64,000 nucleotides of DNA from Limnohabitans sp. (GCF_023910625.1 NZ_JAAVVW010000003.1:1240001-1304000), one strand, 5' to 3'. Shown: positions 24,714-34,242, numbered from the stretch's first letter. A program made the numbers and translations. The notes: a model not told the origin generated them from the letters alone.

Positions 24714-27140
24714 TTAAACCACGGTGAGTTTGGCCACGCTCAGCGCCAGCCATTTGATGCCATGGCGCGGGAAGTTGACCTGGGCGCGGGCATCGGTGCC
24801 CACGCCCTCAACCGCCAAGACTCTGCCCTCGCCAAACTTGGCGTGAAACACATTTTTGCCTGCGCTGATGCCGTGCTCGGGTTCGGCTTTTTGCACCGGC
24901 ACGGGCGGGCTTTTGTAGGTCTCGGTGCTCAGGCTGCTTTGACCCCAGGCAGGACGGACGTGGCGGTTGAAGGCCGGGGTTTGCGGCCAGCCGCCACCCG
25001 AAGCCCCAGCGCCATGGCCGCTCCCACCGCCCGCGCTGCCCAGGTTCGAAAACCCGGCACTTTTGGGCGTCACCCACTTCAGGCACTCGTCGGGCAGCTC
25101 TTCCAGAAAGCGGCTTTTCAGGTTGTAGCGGGTCTGGCCGTGCAGCATGCGGGTTTGCGAATGGCTCAGGTACAGCCGCTGGCGGGCGCGGGTGATGGCC
25201 ACATACATCAGGCGGCGCTCTTCCTCCAGGCCGTCAAAGTCGTTCATCGCGTTTTCGTGCGGAAACAGGCCTTCCTCCAGCCCGGTGATGAACACCGCGT
25301 CAAACTCCAAGCCCTTGCTGGCGTGCACCGTCATGAGCTGCACCGCGTCTTCACCGGCCTGCGCCTGGTTGTCGCCCGCCTCCAGCGAAGCGTGGGTCAG
25401 GAATGCCGCCAAGGGGCTCATGATCACGCCGTCTTCGCTGAACTCGTCGATCGTGCCCAGGTCTGATGTTGGCGCAGCGCTCAAACCCTGGCTTGCTGGG
25501 CTTTGCGACAAAGCTGGCGGCATGGCCACCGCGCTGCGGCCAAAGCCTTCTTGGGTGACAAAGCTCTCGGCCGCGTTGACCAGTTCTTCCAAGTTCTCCA
25601 CCCGGTCCGCGCCTTCTTTTTCAGCGCGGTAATGGTTGACCAAGCCGGTTTTGTCCAGCACCCAATCGATGATCTCGCGCAAGGTCATGCCCTCGGTCTG
25701 CTCACGCAGCACATCGACCATGGCCACAAAGGCGGCCAGATTGGCACCGGCCTTGCCGGTGGTGGCGCTCACCGCATCGTGCAGCGAGCAGCCAGCGGCA
25801 CGCGCCGCGTCTTGCAATTGTTCGATGCTGCGCGCCCCAATGCCGCGTGGCGGAAAGTTGACCACCCGCAAAAAGCTGGTGTCGTCGTTGGGGTTCTCCA
25901 TCAGGCGCAAATAAGCCAGCGCGTGCTTGATCTCGGCGCGCTCAAAAAAGCGCAAGCCGCCGTACACGCGGTACGGAAACCCGGCGTTGAACAGTGCGGT
26001 TTCGAGCACACGGCTTTGCGCGTTGCTGCGGTACAGCAGGGCCACTTCTTTGCGTTCAAAACCGTCTTGCTTGACCAATTGGCGCAGCTCTTCCACCAGC
26101 CATTGCGCCTCGGCAAAGTCAGACGGCGACTCCACCACCCGCACCGGCTCACCCGCGCCTTGGTCTGTGCGAAGGGTTTTGCCCAAACGGGTCTTGTTGT
26201 GGCTGATCAGGTGGTTGGCCGAGTCGAGGATGTTGCTGAAGCTGCGGTAGTTTTGCTCCAGCTTGATTTGGTGCTGCACCTGAAACTCGCGCACAAAGTC
26301 GGCCATGTTGCCCACGCGGGCACCCCGAAAGGCGTAGATGCTCTGGTCGTCGTCGCCCACGGCCAAGATGGCGCCACCGCTTGATGCTTGTCCGCCCTCA
26401 CCCGGCAAACCCGCCAGCTGCTTGAGCCAGGCGTATTGCAGCTTGTTGGTGTCCTGAAACTCGTCCACCAAAATGTGACGGAACCGGCGGCGGTAATGTT
26501 CACGCACATGCACGTTGTCACGCAGCAACTCATACGAGCGCAGCATCAGCTCGCCAAAATCCACCACGCCTTCGCGCAGGCATTGTTCTTCGTAGAGTTG
26601 GTACAGCTCCACCTTGCGGCGGGTTTCGTCGTCGCGCACCGGCACGTCACCGGGGCGCTGGCCGTCTTCCTTGCAGCCCGAGATGAAATACTGCACTTGC
26701 TTGGGCGGAAAGCGGTCTTCGTCCACATTGAACTGCTTGCACAGCCGCTTGATGGCCGACAGCTGGTCTTGCGTGTCCAGAATTTGAAAAGTCTGCGGCA
26801 AACCTGCCAATTGGTGATGCGCCCGCAAAAACCGGTTGCACAGCCCGTGGAAGGTACCGATCCACATGGCGTTCACATTCACCGGCAGCATGGACTGCAA
26901 GCGCAGCTTCATCTCTTTGGCGGCCTTGTTGGTGAAAGTCACCGCCAAAATGCCGCCGGGCGAAACCTGCGAGGTTTGCAAGAGCCAGGCGATGCGCGTG
27001 GTCAGCACCCGGGTTTTGCCAGACCCCGCCCCCGCCAGGATCAGCGCATGCTCGGGCGGCAGGGCCACCGCACGGTGCTGCTCGACGTTCAATTGGGCCA
27101 GCAGCGCAGAGGAAGTGTTCGATGGGGGGTCTGACAGCAT
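24714..27140 (-). CDS. uvrD: ATP-dependent DNA helicase UvrD/PcrA
   Basis: This 808-residue superfamily 1A helicase unwinds DNA 3'-5' in nucleotide excision and mismatch repair. Walker A is GAGSGKT (about 37-43) and motif II is VDEFQDTN. LEQNYRS, LMTVHASKGLEFDAVF and YVAITRARQRLYL are motifs IV, V and VI. The C-terminal Tudor-like end (HAKFGEGRVLAVEG) that contacts RNA polymerase in UvrD/PcrA is present. slyD lies immediately downstream. Confidence 0.95.
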   Translation of the reverse strand: MLSDPPSNTSSALLAQLNVEQHRAVALPPEHALILAGAGSGKTRVLTTRIAWLLQTSQVSPGGILAVTFTNKAAKEMKLRLQSMLPVNVNAMWIGTFHGLCNRFLRAHHQLAGLPQTFQILDTQDQLSAIKRLCKQFNVDEDRFPPKQVQYFISGCKEDGQRPGDVPVRDDETRRKVELYQLYEEQCLREGVVDFGELMLRSYELLRDNVHVREHYRRRFRHILVDEFQDTNKLQYAWLKQLAGLPGEGGQASSGGAILAVGDDDQSIYAFRGARVGNMADFVREFQVQHQIKLEQNYRSFSNILDSANHLISHNKTRLGKTLRTDQGAGEPVRVVESPSDFAEAQWLVEELRQLVKQDGFERKEVALLYRSNAQSRVLETALFNAGFPYRVYGGLRFFERAEIKHALAYLRLMENPNDDTSFLRVVNFPPRGIGARSIEQLQDAARAAGCSLHDAVSATTGKAGANLAAFVAMVDVLREQTEGMTLREIIDWVLDKTGLVNHYRAEKEGADRVENLEELVNAAESFVTQEGFGRSAVAMPPALSQSPASQGLSAAPTSDLGTIDEFSEDGVIMSPLAAFLTHASLEAGDNQAQAGEDAVQLMTVHASKGLEFDAVFITGLEEGLFPHENAMNDFDGLEEERRLMYVAITRARQRLYLSHSQTRMLHGQTRYNLKSRFLEELPDECLKWVTPKSAGFSNLGSAGGGSGHGAGASGGGWPQTPAFNRHVRPAWGQSSLSTETYKSPPVPVQKAEPEHGISAGKNVFHAKFGEGRVLAVEGVGTDARAQVNFPRHGIKWLALSVAKLTVV

Positions 27141-27204
27141 AGGGTGAGATTGTAGGAGCCCATCACCGACAAAGCGGCCAGAATTTGGCGTCAGGCAATG
27201 CGGG

Positions 27205-27250
27205 TAGAATCAGACACCGGGCCCAAGATTCTTGCGCCCGGTTTTTTTTT
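27205..27250 (+). promoter_or_regulatory. guaC leader: promoter-like hexamer directly followed by an intrinsic terminator
   Basis: A TAGAAT hexamer (27205-27210) is followed at 27216-27242 by a strong hairpin (ACCGGGC/GCCCGGT outer stem, CAAG/CTTG inner stem) and nine T residues. No gene on this strand lies immediately upstream, so the terminator sits between the likely guaC promoter and the gene, about 100 bases before its ATG. That is the layout of an attenuator. No known riboswitch consensus was recognised. Confidence 0.6.
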
Positions 27251-27352
27251 GCCCTGAACCTGCAATGGGTTCACCACAGGAGCCAAAAAACCGGCCAGGC
27301 CAAGCGCTCACTCGTTCTTTCAACGAATCCTTTTTTGGAGCTTGGTTTTCTC

Positions 27353-28330
27353 ATGGAAATTTTTGACTACGACAACATCTTGTTGCTGCCACGCAAGTGC
27401 CGCGTGGAAAGCCGTTCTGAGTGCGACGCCAGCGTCACATTGGGCAGCCGCACCTTCCGCCTGCCGGTGGTGCCCGCCAACATGAAGACCGTGGTGGACG
27501 AGTCCATCTGCTTGTGGATGGCGCAAAACAACTACTTTTACGTCATGCACCGCTTTGACTTGGACAACGTCCAGTTTGTGCGCGACATGCACGGCAAGGG
27601 CGTTTACGCCTCGATCTCGCTGGGCGTCAAAGCCCCCGACCGTGCCACGGTGGACCAGCTGGCAGCTGAAAACCTGGTGCCCGAGTACATCACCATCGAC
27701 ATCGCCCATGGCCACGCCGACAGCGTGCGCGACATGATTCGCTACATCAAAGGCAAGCTGCCCACCAGCTTTGTGATCGCAGGCAACGTGGCCACGCCCG
27801 AAGCCGTGATCGACCTGGAAAACTGGGGCGCGGACGCGACCAAAGTGGGCGTGGGCCCCGGCAAGGTCTGTATCACCAAACTCAAGACCGGTTTTGGCAC
27901 CGGCGGCTGGCAGTTGTCGGCGCTCAAGTGGTGCGCCCGCGTGGCCACCAAGCCCATCATTGCCGACGGCGGCATCCGCAGCCACGGCGACATCGCCAAA
28001 AGCATCCGCTTTGGCGCGAGCATGGTGATGATCGGCTCCTTGTTTGCGGGCCACGAAGAGTCGCCTGGCAAAACGGTAGAGGTCGATGGCGAGATGTGCA
28101 AGGAGTACTACGGCTCGGCCAGCGACTTCAACAAGGGCGAATACAAGCACGTTGAAGGCAAGCGCATTCTGGAGCCGATCAAGGGCAAGCTGGCCAACAC
28201 CCTGATTGAAATGGAGCAAGACGTGCAAAGCTCCATCAGCTATTCAGGCGGTGCCAAGCTGATGGACATCCGCAAGGTGAACTATGTGATCCTGGGCGGG
28301 GACAACGCGGGAGAACACCTGCTGATGTAA
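27353..28330 (+). CDS. guaC: GMP reductase
   Basis: GuaC reduces GMP to IMP with NADPH and so returns guanine nucleotides to the purine pool. The 325-residue length and the sequence [17 protein letters not shown], with catalytic Cys173, fit the GMP reductase group rather than IMP dehydrogenase, which is longer and has CBS domains. [15 protein letters not shown] is the phosphate-binding loop region. The ATG at 27353 gives the usual MEIFDYDN start. A terminator-like hairpin in its leader suggests regulated read-through. Confidence 0.92.
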   Translation: MEIFDYDNILLLPRKCRVESRSECDASVTLGSRTFRLPVVPANMKTVVDESICLWMAQNNYFYVMHRFDLDNVQFVRDMHGKGVYASISLGVKAPDRATVDQLAAENLVPEYITIDIAHGHADSVRDMIRYIKGKLPTSFVIAGNVATPEAVIDLENWGADATKVGVGPGKVCITKLKTGFGTGGWQLSALKWCARVATKPIIADGGIRSHGDIAKSIRFGASMVMIGSLFAGHEESPGKTVEVDGEMCKEYYGSASDFNKGEYKHVEGKRILEPIKGKLANTLIEMEQDVQSSISYSGGAKLMDIRKVNYVILGGDNAGEHLLM

Positions 28331-28508
28331 GGCATCACCGCGTTCACACCGAGGGGAGCCATGTGCGCCCTTTTTTGTAGGTCGGTGGCTTGAGCCTCGA
28401 CATGCACTTGGGTCTCTCGCCTGTTGTTGGGGCTGAATCTGCCGAGCTGCAAGACCCCCATCAGCGCAAGGCCCCCAGCGCCAGCATCAAACCACTGACC
28501 ACCAGCAA

Positions 28509-28877
28509 ATGGCCATCATCACGGTCGGCGCGTTCAATGCAGGCGTGGCCAACAACGTGATCCCGCAGACCGCCACGCTCAAGTTGAGTGTGCGTTCGCT
28601 CGCCCGCGATGTGGCCGAAGAATTGGTGGGCGCTGACAAAGTCGTGCGCCAAGGCCGCGCCCTGACGGGCAGTGAAGACTTTGCCTTCATGCTCGAAGAG
28701 GTGCCAGGCTGTTACTTGCTCATTGGCAATGGCAATGGCAATGGCGATGGCTCGGGCGATGGCCACGGCGCTTGCATGGTGCACAACCCCGGCTACGACT
28801 TCAACGACCAGAACGTGGCCGTGGGTTCGGCCTATTGGTCCTTGCTGGTGGAGCGCTTTTTGCCTGCGCAGGTGTAA
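28509..28877 (+). pseudogene. C-terminal remnant of an M20-family amidohydrolase
   Basis: The frame begins abruptly within a peptidase M20/hippurate-hydrolase-like sequence (ITVGAFNAGVANNVIPQTAT) and ends with the family C-terminus (GSEDFAFMLEEVPGCYLLIG). The N-terminal catalytic half is absent. The part between TLKLSVRSL and VAEELVGAD is much shorter than in intact members, so there is an internal deletion as well. An Asn-Gly-rich repeat (GNGNGNGDGSGDG) follows, coded by a tandem GGCAAT-like repeat at about 28725-28750. It cannot make a working enzyme. Confidence 0.8.
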
Positions 28878-28979
28878 AACGCCCCGGCCGGGCCTTGGGG
28901 CCTGGCCGGGCGCTGGCGGCAAGCCAGGCACATGGCCTGTGCCGCCGTCAAGACGGGTCTGAGACAATGGGGGGTGAAT

Positions 28980-29642
28980 ATGTCTGACCTCGTCCAAACC
29001 GTTTTGATTTACGCCCTGCCGGTGATCTTCGCGATCACCTTGCACGAGGCCGCCCACGGCTACGCCGCGCTGCGCCTGGGCGACAACACCGCCTCGGTGT
29101 TGGGGCGCGTCACCCTCAACCCTTTTCCCCACATCGATCTGGTGGGCACCATCTTGCTGCCGCTGCTGCTGTACTTCAGCACCAGCGGCGCGTTTTTGTT
29201 CGGTTACGCCAAGCCCGTGCCGGTGCGCTTTGACCGGCTTCGCCACCCCAAACGCGACATGGTCTGGGTGGCTTTGGCAGGCCCCGGGGCCAACCTGTTT
29301 CAAGCCCTGCTGTGGGGGGTGTTGTTTTATGTGCTGAGTGGCAGCGGCGTCACCGAGCGCTTTTTCATCGAGATGTGCAAAGCCGGCATGCTGACCAATG
29401 TGGTCATGTTCGTCTTCAACCTGTTTCCACTGCCCCCGCTGGACGGCGGGCGCATCCTGGTGGGCGTGCTGCCCTGGCGTCAGGCGGTGCTGGTGTCCCG
29501 TGTGGAGCCCTGGGGCTTTTTCATCGTGATGGGTTTGGTGCTCACCGGCCTCATCAGTGCCTGGTGGATGCAGCCCCTGATGGGCCTGACCTTTGACTTT
29601 CTGAAACTCACCCTCAGCCCTCTGGCCGCTGTGTTGCGCTGA
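28980..29642 (+). CDS. site-2 protease family (M50) membrane metalloprotease
   Basis: This 220-residue membrane protein has about six hydrophobic segments. The zinc-binding motif LHEAAHG (HExxH) is near residue 20 and the second motif, LFPLPPLDGGRIL, near 142-154. It belongs to the short, PDZ-less group of intramembrane proteases. Substrates are unknown. An upstream in-frame codon exists, but the ATG at 28980 has GGGGTG before it and starts at the first helix. trpS follows after 47 bases. Confidence 0.88.
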   Translation: MSDLVQTVLIYALPVIFAITLHEAAHGYAALRLGDNTASVLGRVTLNPFPHIDLVGTILLPLLLYFSTSGAFLFGYAKPVPVRFDRLRHPKRDMVWVALAGPGANLFQALLWGVLFYVLSGSGVTERFFIEMCKAGMLTNVVMFVFNLFPLPPLDGGRILVGVLPWRQAVLVSRVEPWGFFIVMGLVLTGLISAWWMQPLMGLTFDFLKLTLSPLAAVLR

Positions 29643-29689
29643 CTTCGGTTGCACTGATTTCCTTTTTTTGGTTTTTTGTTTTTGACCCT

Positions 29690-31003
29690 ATGACTTCTCC
29701 ATCCCGCACCCGCGTCCTCACCGGCATCACCACCACCGGCACCCCCCACCTGGGCAACTACGTGGGGGCGATCCGTCCCACCGTGCAAGCCAGCCGCGAC
29801 CTGAGCACCGATGGTTTTTACTTCCTGGCCGACTACCACGCGCTCATCAAATGCGACGAGCCCGCCCGCATCCAGCGCTCCACGCTCGAGATCGCCGCCA
29901 GCTGGATCGCCTCGGGTCTGGACCCGGACAAAGTCACCTTCTACCGCCAGTCGGACATTCCTGAAATCCCCGAACTCACTTGGCTCCTGACCTGTGTGAC
30001 CGGCAAGGGCGTGCTCAACCGCGCCCACGCCTACAAAGCGGCGGTGGACAAAAACAACGCTGCAGGACACGACCCGGACAGCGACGTGACGGCGGGCCTG
30101 TTCATGTACCCGGTGCTCATGGGCGCAGATATTTTGATGTTCAAGGCACACAAAGTGCCTGTGGGACGCGACCAGATTCAGCACATCGAGATGGCGCGCG
30201 ACATGGCGTCCAGCTTCAACCACTTGTATGGCGAGCATTTCGTGCTGCCCGAAGCCGTGATCGAAGAATCGGTGGCCCTGCTGCCGGGGCTGGACGGCCG
30301 CAAAATGAGCAAGAGCTACGACAACACCATCCCGCTGTTTGCACCCGCTGCGCAAATGCGCAAGCAAATCGCAGGCATCGTGACCGATTCCAAAGCGCCG
30401 GGGCAGTCCAAGGCCACCGATGGCTCTGCCCTGTTCCAGATCTACCAGGCCTTTGCCAATGCCGAAGAAACCGCGGCCATGGCCCGCGCCTATACCGAGG
30501 GCATCGGCTGGGGCGATGCCAAGCAAATGCTGTTCGAGCGCATCGACCACGAAATCGCGCCCATGCGCGAGCACTACCAAAACCTGATCAACAACCCCGC
30601 ACAGATGGACAAGATCCTGCTGGCCGGTGCCGATAAGGCCCGCCAACTGGCCACGCCTTTCATGCGTGAATTGCGCCATGCCGTGGGCTTGCGTAACCTG
30701 AGCGCTGTGACACCTGCGAAACAGCCTGAGCCGAACCGGTTGACTTTGCCTGGTTTCAAGCAATACCGCGAAAAAGACGGCCGTTTTTACTTCAAGATGG
30801 TTGACCCCAAAGGTCAGACACTGCTGCAAAGTCTGGGATTCGCCACCCCCCAAGAAGCAGCTCAGGCGATTGCTCTTTTGCAAACAGAAGGCCCGCGGGC
30901 TCTGGCCAGTTTGGCCGATGCCTTAGAAACCTTATCGGCACCTGCGCATGCACAGATGATGTCAAATTTAGACATATTGCAGTCAATTTCAAAACCATCA
31001 TAG
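29690..31003 (+). CDS. trpS: tryptophanyl-tRNA synthetase with C-terminal extension
   Basis: This class I aminoacyl-tRNA synthetase charges tRNA-Trp. The HIGH-like motif is TPHLGNY (about 18-24) and the KMSKS loop is GRKMSKSYDN (about 204-213). At 437 residues it is longer than the roughly 335-residue bacterial norm. The extra C-terminus (about 345-400) reads KQYREKDGRFYFKM and SLGFATPQEAAQAIA, which resembles a DUF1508/YegP-type small domain. The extension appears continuous with no frameshift. Its role is unknown. Confidence 0.93.
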   Translation: MTSPSRTRVLTGITTTGTPHLGNYVGAIRPTVQASRDLSTDGFYFLADYHALIKCDEPARIQRSTLEIAASWIASGLDPDKVTFYRQSDIPEIPELTWLLTCVTGKGVLNRAHAYKAAVDKNNAAGHDPDSDVTAGLFMYPVLMGADILMFKAHKVPVGRDQIQHIEMARDMASSFNHLYGEHFVLPEAVIEESVALLPGLDGRKMSKSYDNTIPLFAPAAQMRKQIAGIVTDSKAPGQSKATDGSALFQIYQAFANAEETAAMARAYTEGIGWGDAKQMLFERIDHEIAPMREHYQNLINNPAQMDKILLAGADKARQLATPFMRELRHAVGLRNLSAVTPAKQPEPNRLTLPGFKQYREKDGRFYFKMVDPKGQTLLQSLGFATPQEAAQAIALLQTEGPRALASLADALETLSAPAHAQMMSNLDILQSISKPS

Positions 31004-31090
31004 AAATGTTTTTGATATTTTTATCATAATATATAGCAAAAGTATTGGAATGATGATACACTGAAGTTTTCCACCACATGAGAGTCCACC

Positions 31091-31696
31091 ATGACTGTCT
31101 ATGTCATTGACGATCACCCCTTGATGCGCGATGCGCTGACCATGCTGATCCACCGGGTCAAACCTGGCTTGAAGATCATTCCCATCCGCACATTGAGCCT
31201 GGTCGAATCAACCGTTGAAAAGAACGGCCCCGCTGAGCTTTTCAGTTTGGACTTGCAGCTTCCCGACACCACGGGCATGTCGGGGGTTCAGACACTCAAT
31301 GAGAAATTTCCCGATGTACCTTTGGCTGTGTTCACCAGCTCCAGCGCCACTGAATTTGAAAGGCGCTGTTTGGATGCTGGTGCAGATGCGTTCATCGAAA
31401 AATCGAACAGCCCTGCACAAATCATCGCTGCCCTGCGCAGTTTGCTGCTCACCAAAGAGGATGCAGCGGCAGAGGACGCAGCCGCTCCCACAGGTCCTAC
31501 CAAACTTTCCAAGCGTCAAAAACAACTGCTTCTGATGCTGGACCAGGGCCTGTCCAACCGCGACATCGCCGAAAAACTCGACATCAGCGAACACACCGTC
31601 AAGGTGCACTTCTGGCGGCTGTTTCGCCGCCTAGGTGTCAACAGCCGCACGCAGGCCTTGCACTTTGCCCGCACCAACGGTTGGCTGGGCATCTGA
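31091..31696 (+). CDS. NarL/FixJ-family response regulator
   Basis: A 201-residue two-domain regulator. The receiver domain carries the acidic pair DDH (7-9), the phospho-acceptor region FSLDLQLPD (about residue 55) and the conserved lysine in FIEKS. An alanine-rich linker leads to a LuxR-type HTH (SNRDIAEKLDISEHTVKVHF). No histidine kinase is adjacent, so the partner is unknown. The 87 bases upstream are unusually AT-rich for this genome and probably hold the promoter. Confidence 0.9.
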   Translation: MTVYVIDDHPLMRDALTMLIHRVKPGLKIIPIRTLSLVESTVEKNGPAELFSLDLQLPDTTGMSGVQTLNEKFPDVPLAVFTSSSATEFERRCLDAGADAFIEKSNSPAQIIAALRSLLLTKEDAAAEDAAAPTGPTKLSKRQKQLLLMLDQGLSNRDIAEKLDISEHTVKVHFWRLFRRLGVNSRTQALHFARTNGWLGI

Positions 31697-32275
31697 CGTT
31701 CCACGTCGGTCGTTTCGATCACTCAGCTGCCGGGTTATGTTGCAGAGACCCCGCACTGCATGGTCAATCGTCTGGCTCAGGCAGTGCGGTCTGTGATCGA
31801 TACCCGCCGAGGCTGGGACCACGGCGTTCGTCAACGAAGTCGACACCTACCGTCGAGACGGCAAGGTTTTCAAAGAAGGCCGTGCAGCGCATCCGGCGGC
31901 TTCTGACTGGGGGCGTGATCTTTTGCAAGCCATGCAAACTGGTGACTTGGCCCACGCCAAACTTTTTGGTTACCTGACTTCCGCATGTTCTTTTGCTGAG
32001 CTGTGGTCACTCACACGCTGCAAAAACCGACAACTTCGGCCACTCAACGCCACACGCGCATCGGCAAGCATTGCGAACAATTTGAAGAAAGTTGGCAAGG
32101 TGATGTCACGGGGATCTTTTACCATGGCACCATGCAGGTTTCTTGGCTTCAAGGCGAGTCCTTTGAGGGCATCCGGATTTAGGTTCATCGACCGGTTGGA
32201 GCAGCGCGGTGGTCAGTTCGCCCGCCAAGATGCATGGAACGATCTGGCCAAGCACCGCAAGGCCTTAGCCCAACA
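31697..32275. other. gene-poor stretch with an unrecognised open frame
   Basis: No gene can be supported. A plus-strand frame that opens after a stop at about 31794 contains protein-like sequence (FVNEVDTYRRDGKVFKEG, HPAASDWGRDLLQAM, GDLAHAKLFGYLTSA) but has no obvious start and its later part looks non-coding. It may be a decayed gene. A degenerate CCCGCCGAGGCTGGG dyad near 31801 resembles dispersed intergenic repeats. Confidence 0.4.
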
Positions 32276-32467
32276 TCAATCCTTCTTTTTGCTTTTGTCT
32301 TTATCCCGGTTGATGATGTCCGGCGTGACAGCATCGACCACATTGACGGCCGTCTTGACGCCATAAATCACGGTCGATGCAGCGACATCGGCGATGGCCA
32401 GTACTGTGCATCCTTGTAACAAAGGCAAGACCCCGAAGGCAACCATCCAGGCTCTGGTTTTCATCAT
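32276..32467 (-). CDS. small lipoprotein (NF038104-like)
   Basis: A 63-residue protein with a lipoprotein signal ending in LLQGC (lipobox) and a short mature part (TVLAIADVAASTVIYGVKTA, then VNVVDAVTPDIINRD) and a lysine-rich end. This pattern matches a small betaproteobacterial lipoprotein family that I recall as NF038104; that name should be checked. Two tandem ATG codons at 32467 and 32464 could start it. Function unknown; it should be anchored in the envelope. Confidence 0.7.
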   Translation of the reverse strand: MMKTRAWMVAFGVLPLLQGCTVLAIADVAASTVIYGVKTAVNVVDAVTPDIINRDKDKSKKKD

Positions 32468-32614
32468 TCTTTCATCTCGCATTCAACGATGTGTGTGTAT
32501 GTGCACTGCTCTTCAGGGCAAACTGCACGGATACAAGTCAGAAAACCGCGATGGTTGCCATACGAGCTTGCTCTGCCTGACTGCGTCTAATTATCTCACC
32601 CACTGACGAAGGTC

Positions 32615-33865
32615 TAGTAGTTCGTTCCATCAATACAGTTACTAAATAGATGTAATCGCTATGCTTCTTCTTCAACTCATGAAGGCGGTGATCATGGCGA
32701 GAAAATCTGAACGGCCGTCGTTGGTGCTGACGCAAGAACAGCGGGCCACGCTCCAAGAACTTGCTGCATCGCGGGTGGCGGCCACTCGCGAGGTGGAACG
32801 CGCCAAGGTGATGCTGGGCTACGCTGATGGCGTCTCTATCACGGAGCTGCAGCGCCGACTTGGGTTTAGTCGACCGATGATCTACCGATGCGTGGACAAG
32901 GCGCTGGCCGCAGGTGTCCAAATGGGGCTCAAGGACAAATACCATCGGCCACATGAACCCGAAATCAGCGACGAAGCCAAGGCTTGGGTGGTCAGCATCG
33001 CATGCACCAAACCCAAGGATCATGGGTTAGCGGCCGAGTTGTGGTCGATCTCCGCGCTGGCACGGTTTGTTGGTGAGCGCGCGCAGGCTGCCGGCTTTCC
33101 CCGCCTGGCCAATCCGGGCAAAAGCACCGTCTGGCGCATCTTGGACGACAACGACATCAAGCCGCACAAGATTCGTTACTACCTGTAAAAACGCGACCCC
33201 GACTTCGACCGAAAGATGCAAGAAGTCCTGATGGTCTATCGGGACGTTTCGCTCTACAGCGAAGGCGCTGTTCACGATGCGCGGCCCAACCCCATCTACA
33301 CCGTCAGCGTCGATGAAAAGCCCGGTGTTCAAGCCATCGGACTGGCCGCGCCCGATTTGCCGCCAGTTCCGGGCAAGGCGCCCGGTGTCGGGCGTGACTA
33401 TGAGTACGTTCGCCACGGCACCGTGTCGATCATGGCCGGCATCGACCTGCATTCTGGGCACATCTTTGCCAACGTCGAGGACCGTCACCGCAGCATTGGG
33501 TTCATCGCTTTGCTCAAGCAGATTGATGCCCACTACCCGCAGGATGCCATCATCCGCGTGGTGCTGGACAACCACTCGGCCCACATCTCCAAGGAGACTA
33601 TGGCCTATCTCAGCACGCGCCCCGGGCGCTTCGAGTATGTTCATACGCCCAAGCATGGCTCTTGGCTCAACTTGATCGAGTGCGCCTTCTCCAAGATGGC
33701 GCGCACATTCCTGCGGCACATCCGGGTCACATCCAAAGACGATCTGAAACAGCGCATCCTCAAAGGCATAGCAGAGATCAATGCATCGCCAGTGGTGTTT
33801 CGTTGGAACAAGTTCGACCTCGGTGTCGCCTAATATGTATTGGTTTTTAATGGAACTATGTACTA
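32615..33865. mobile_element. IS630-family insertion sequence
   Basis: The element is bounded by TA dinucleotides inside CTAG on both sides, the usual IS630 target duplication. Imperfect terminal inverted repeats read inward as GTAGTTCGTTCCATCAATA on the left and GTACATAGTTCCATTAAAA on the right. It encodes one transposase frame broken by a stop codon. The right flank continues into a LysR remnant. Confidence 0.85.
32694..33833 (+). pseudogene. IS630-family transposase interrupted by one in-frame stop
   Basis: The reading frame is intact over 379 codons except for a TAA at 33186-33188. It changes what is probably a Glu or Gln codon in the sequence HKIRYYL-stop-KRDPDFDRKM. An N-terminal HTH (ITELQRRLGFSRPMIYRCVD) and the DDE catalytic residues (VSVDEKPG, VVLDNHSAH, LIECAFSKM) are all present. 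The stop lies before the catalytic core, so no active enzyme is expected without read-through. The start MARKSERPSL at 32694 is the usual one. Confidence 0.88.
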
Positions 33866-33868
33866 GGT

Positions 33869-34102
33869 ACGGGATCTTTCAGATCATTGAAGCCTGCGTG
33901 GTTCGATGAAGTAGTGCTCTTGTCGAAGATGATCGGGTTTCTGCGCAACGCACAAGTGGTTGGCGTTCTGCCACGTATGGCACTGGATGCCCGAGCCCCA
34001 GACCTGGTCATGCGTTAATTAACTGGCCCAGTATTTAGCCGCGAAATCGTCATGATTCGCCGCCCTGGAACCGAACTCAGCATGCCCGCTCAATGGCTTT
34101 GA
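33869..34102 (+). pseudogene. C-terminal remnant of a LysR-type regulator next to IS630
   Basis: Translation in the frame ending with TGA at 34102 gives sequence typical of the end of a LysR effector domain (MIGFLRNAQVVGVLPRMAL, then GPVFSREIVMIRRPGTELS). A TAA at 34016-34018 interrupts the frame. The DNA-binding half is absent. IS630 lies directly upstream and may have inserted into, or carried off, the rest. This fragment is unrelated in sequence to the intact lysR that follows on the other strand. Confidence 0.65.
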
Positions 34103-34242
34103 AAGTTGTCGGCACGCAGCTTGAGAGTCGCACAGGTCAATAACCCATTTGATCTGCAAATGAATCGAATCGGTTCACCAGTAGCTGCTGCTGATGGGTT
34201 CCCCAATCTGCCGAAATTTGGAGTTTGAGATCGGGAAACAAG

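Noticed and set aside
27205..27352. Purine or PreQ1 riboswitch in the guaC leader
   Set aside because: The terminator is clear, but I could not find the conserved aptamer sequence; only a generic attenuator is claimed.
28461..29654. Long minus-strand open frame (397 codons) opposite the M50 protease and M20 remnant
   Set aside because: It is antisense to a gene with clear HExxH and LDGG motifs, has low-complexity His/Gln-rich sequence and no ribosome-binding site; it is a product of GC-rich codon bias.
29480..30883. Long minus-strand open frame (467 codons) opposite trpS
   Set aside because: It covers trpS, whose HIGH and KMSKS motifs are certain; the antisense translation has no recognisable domain.
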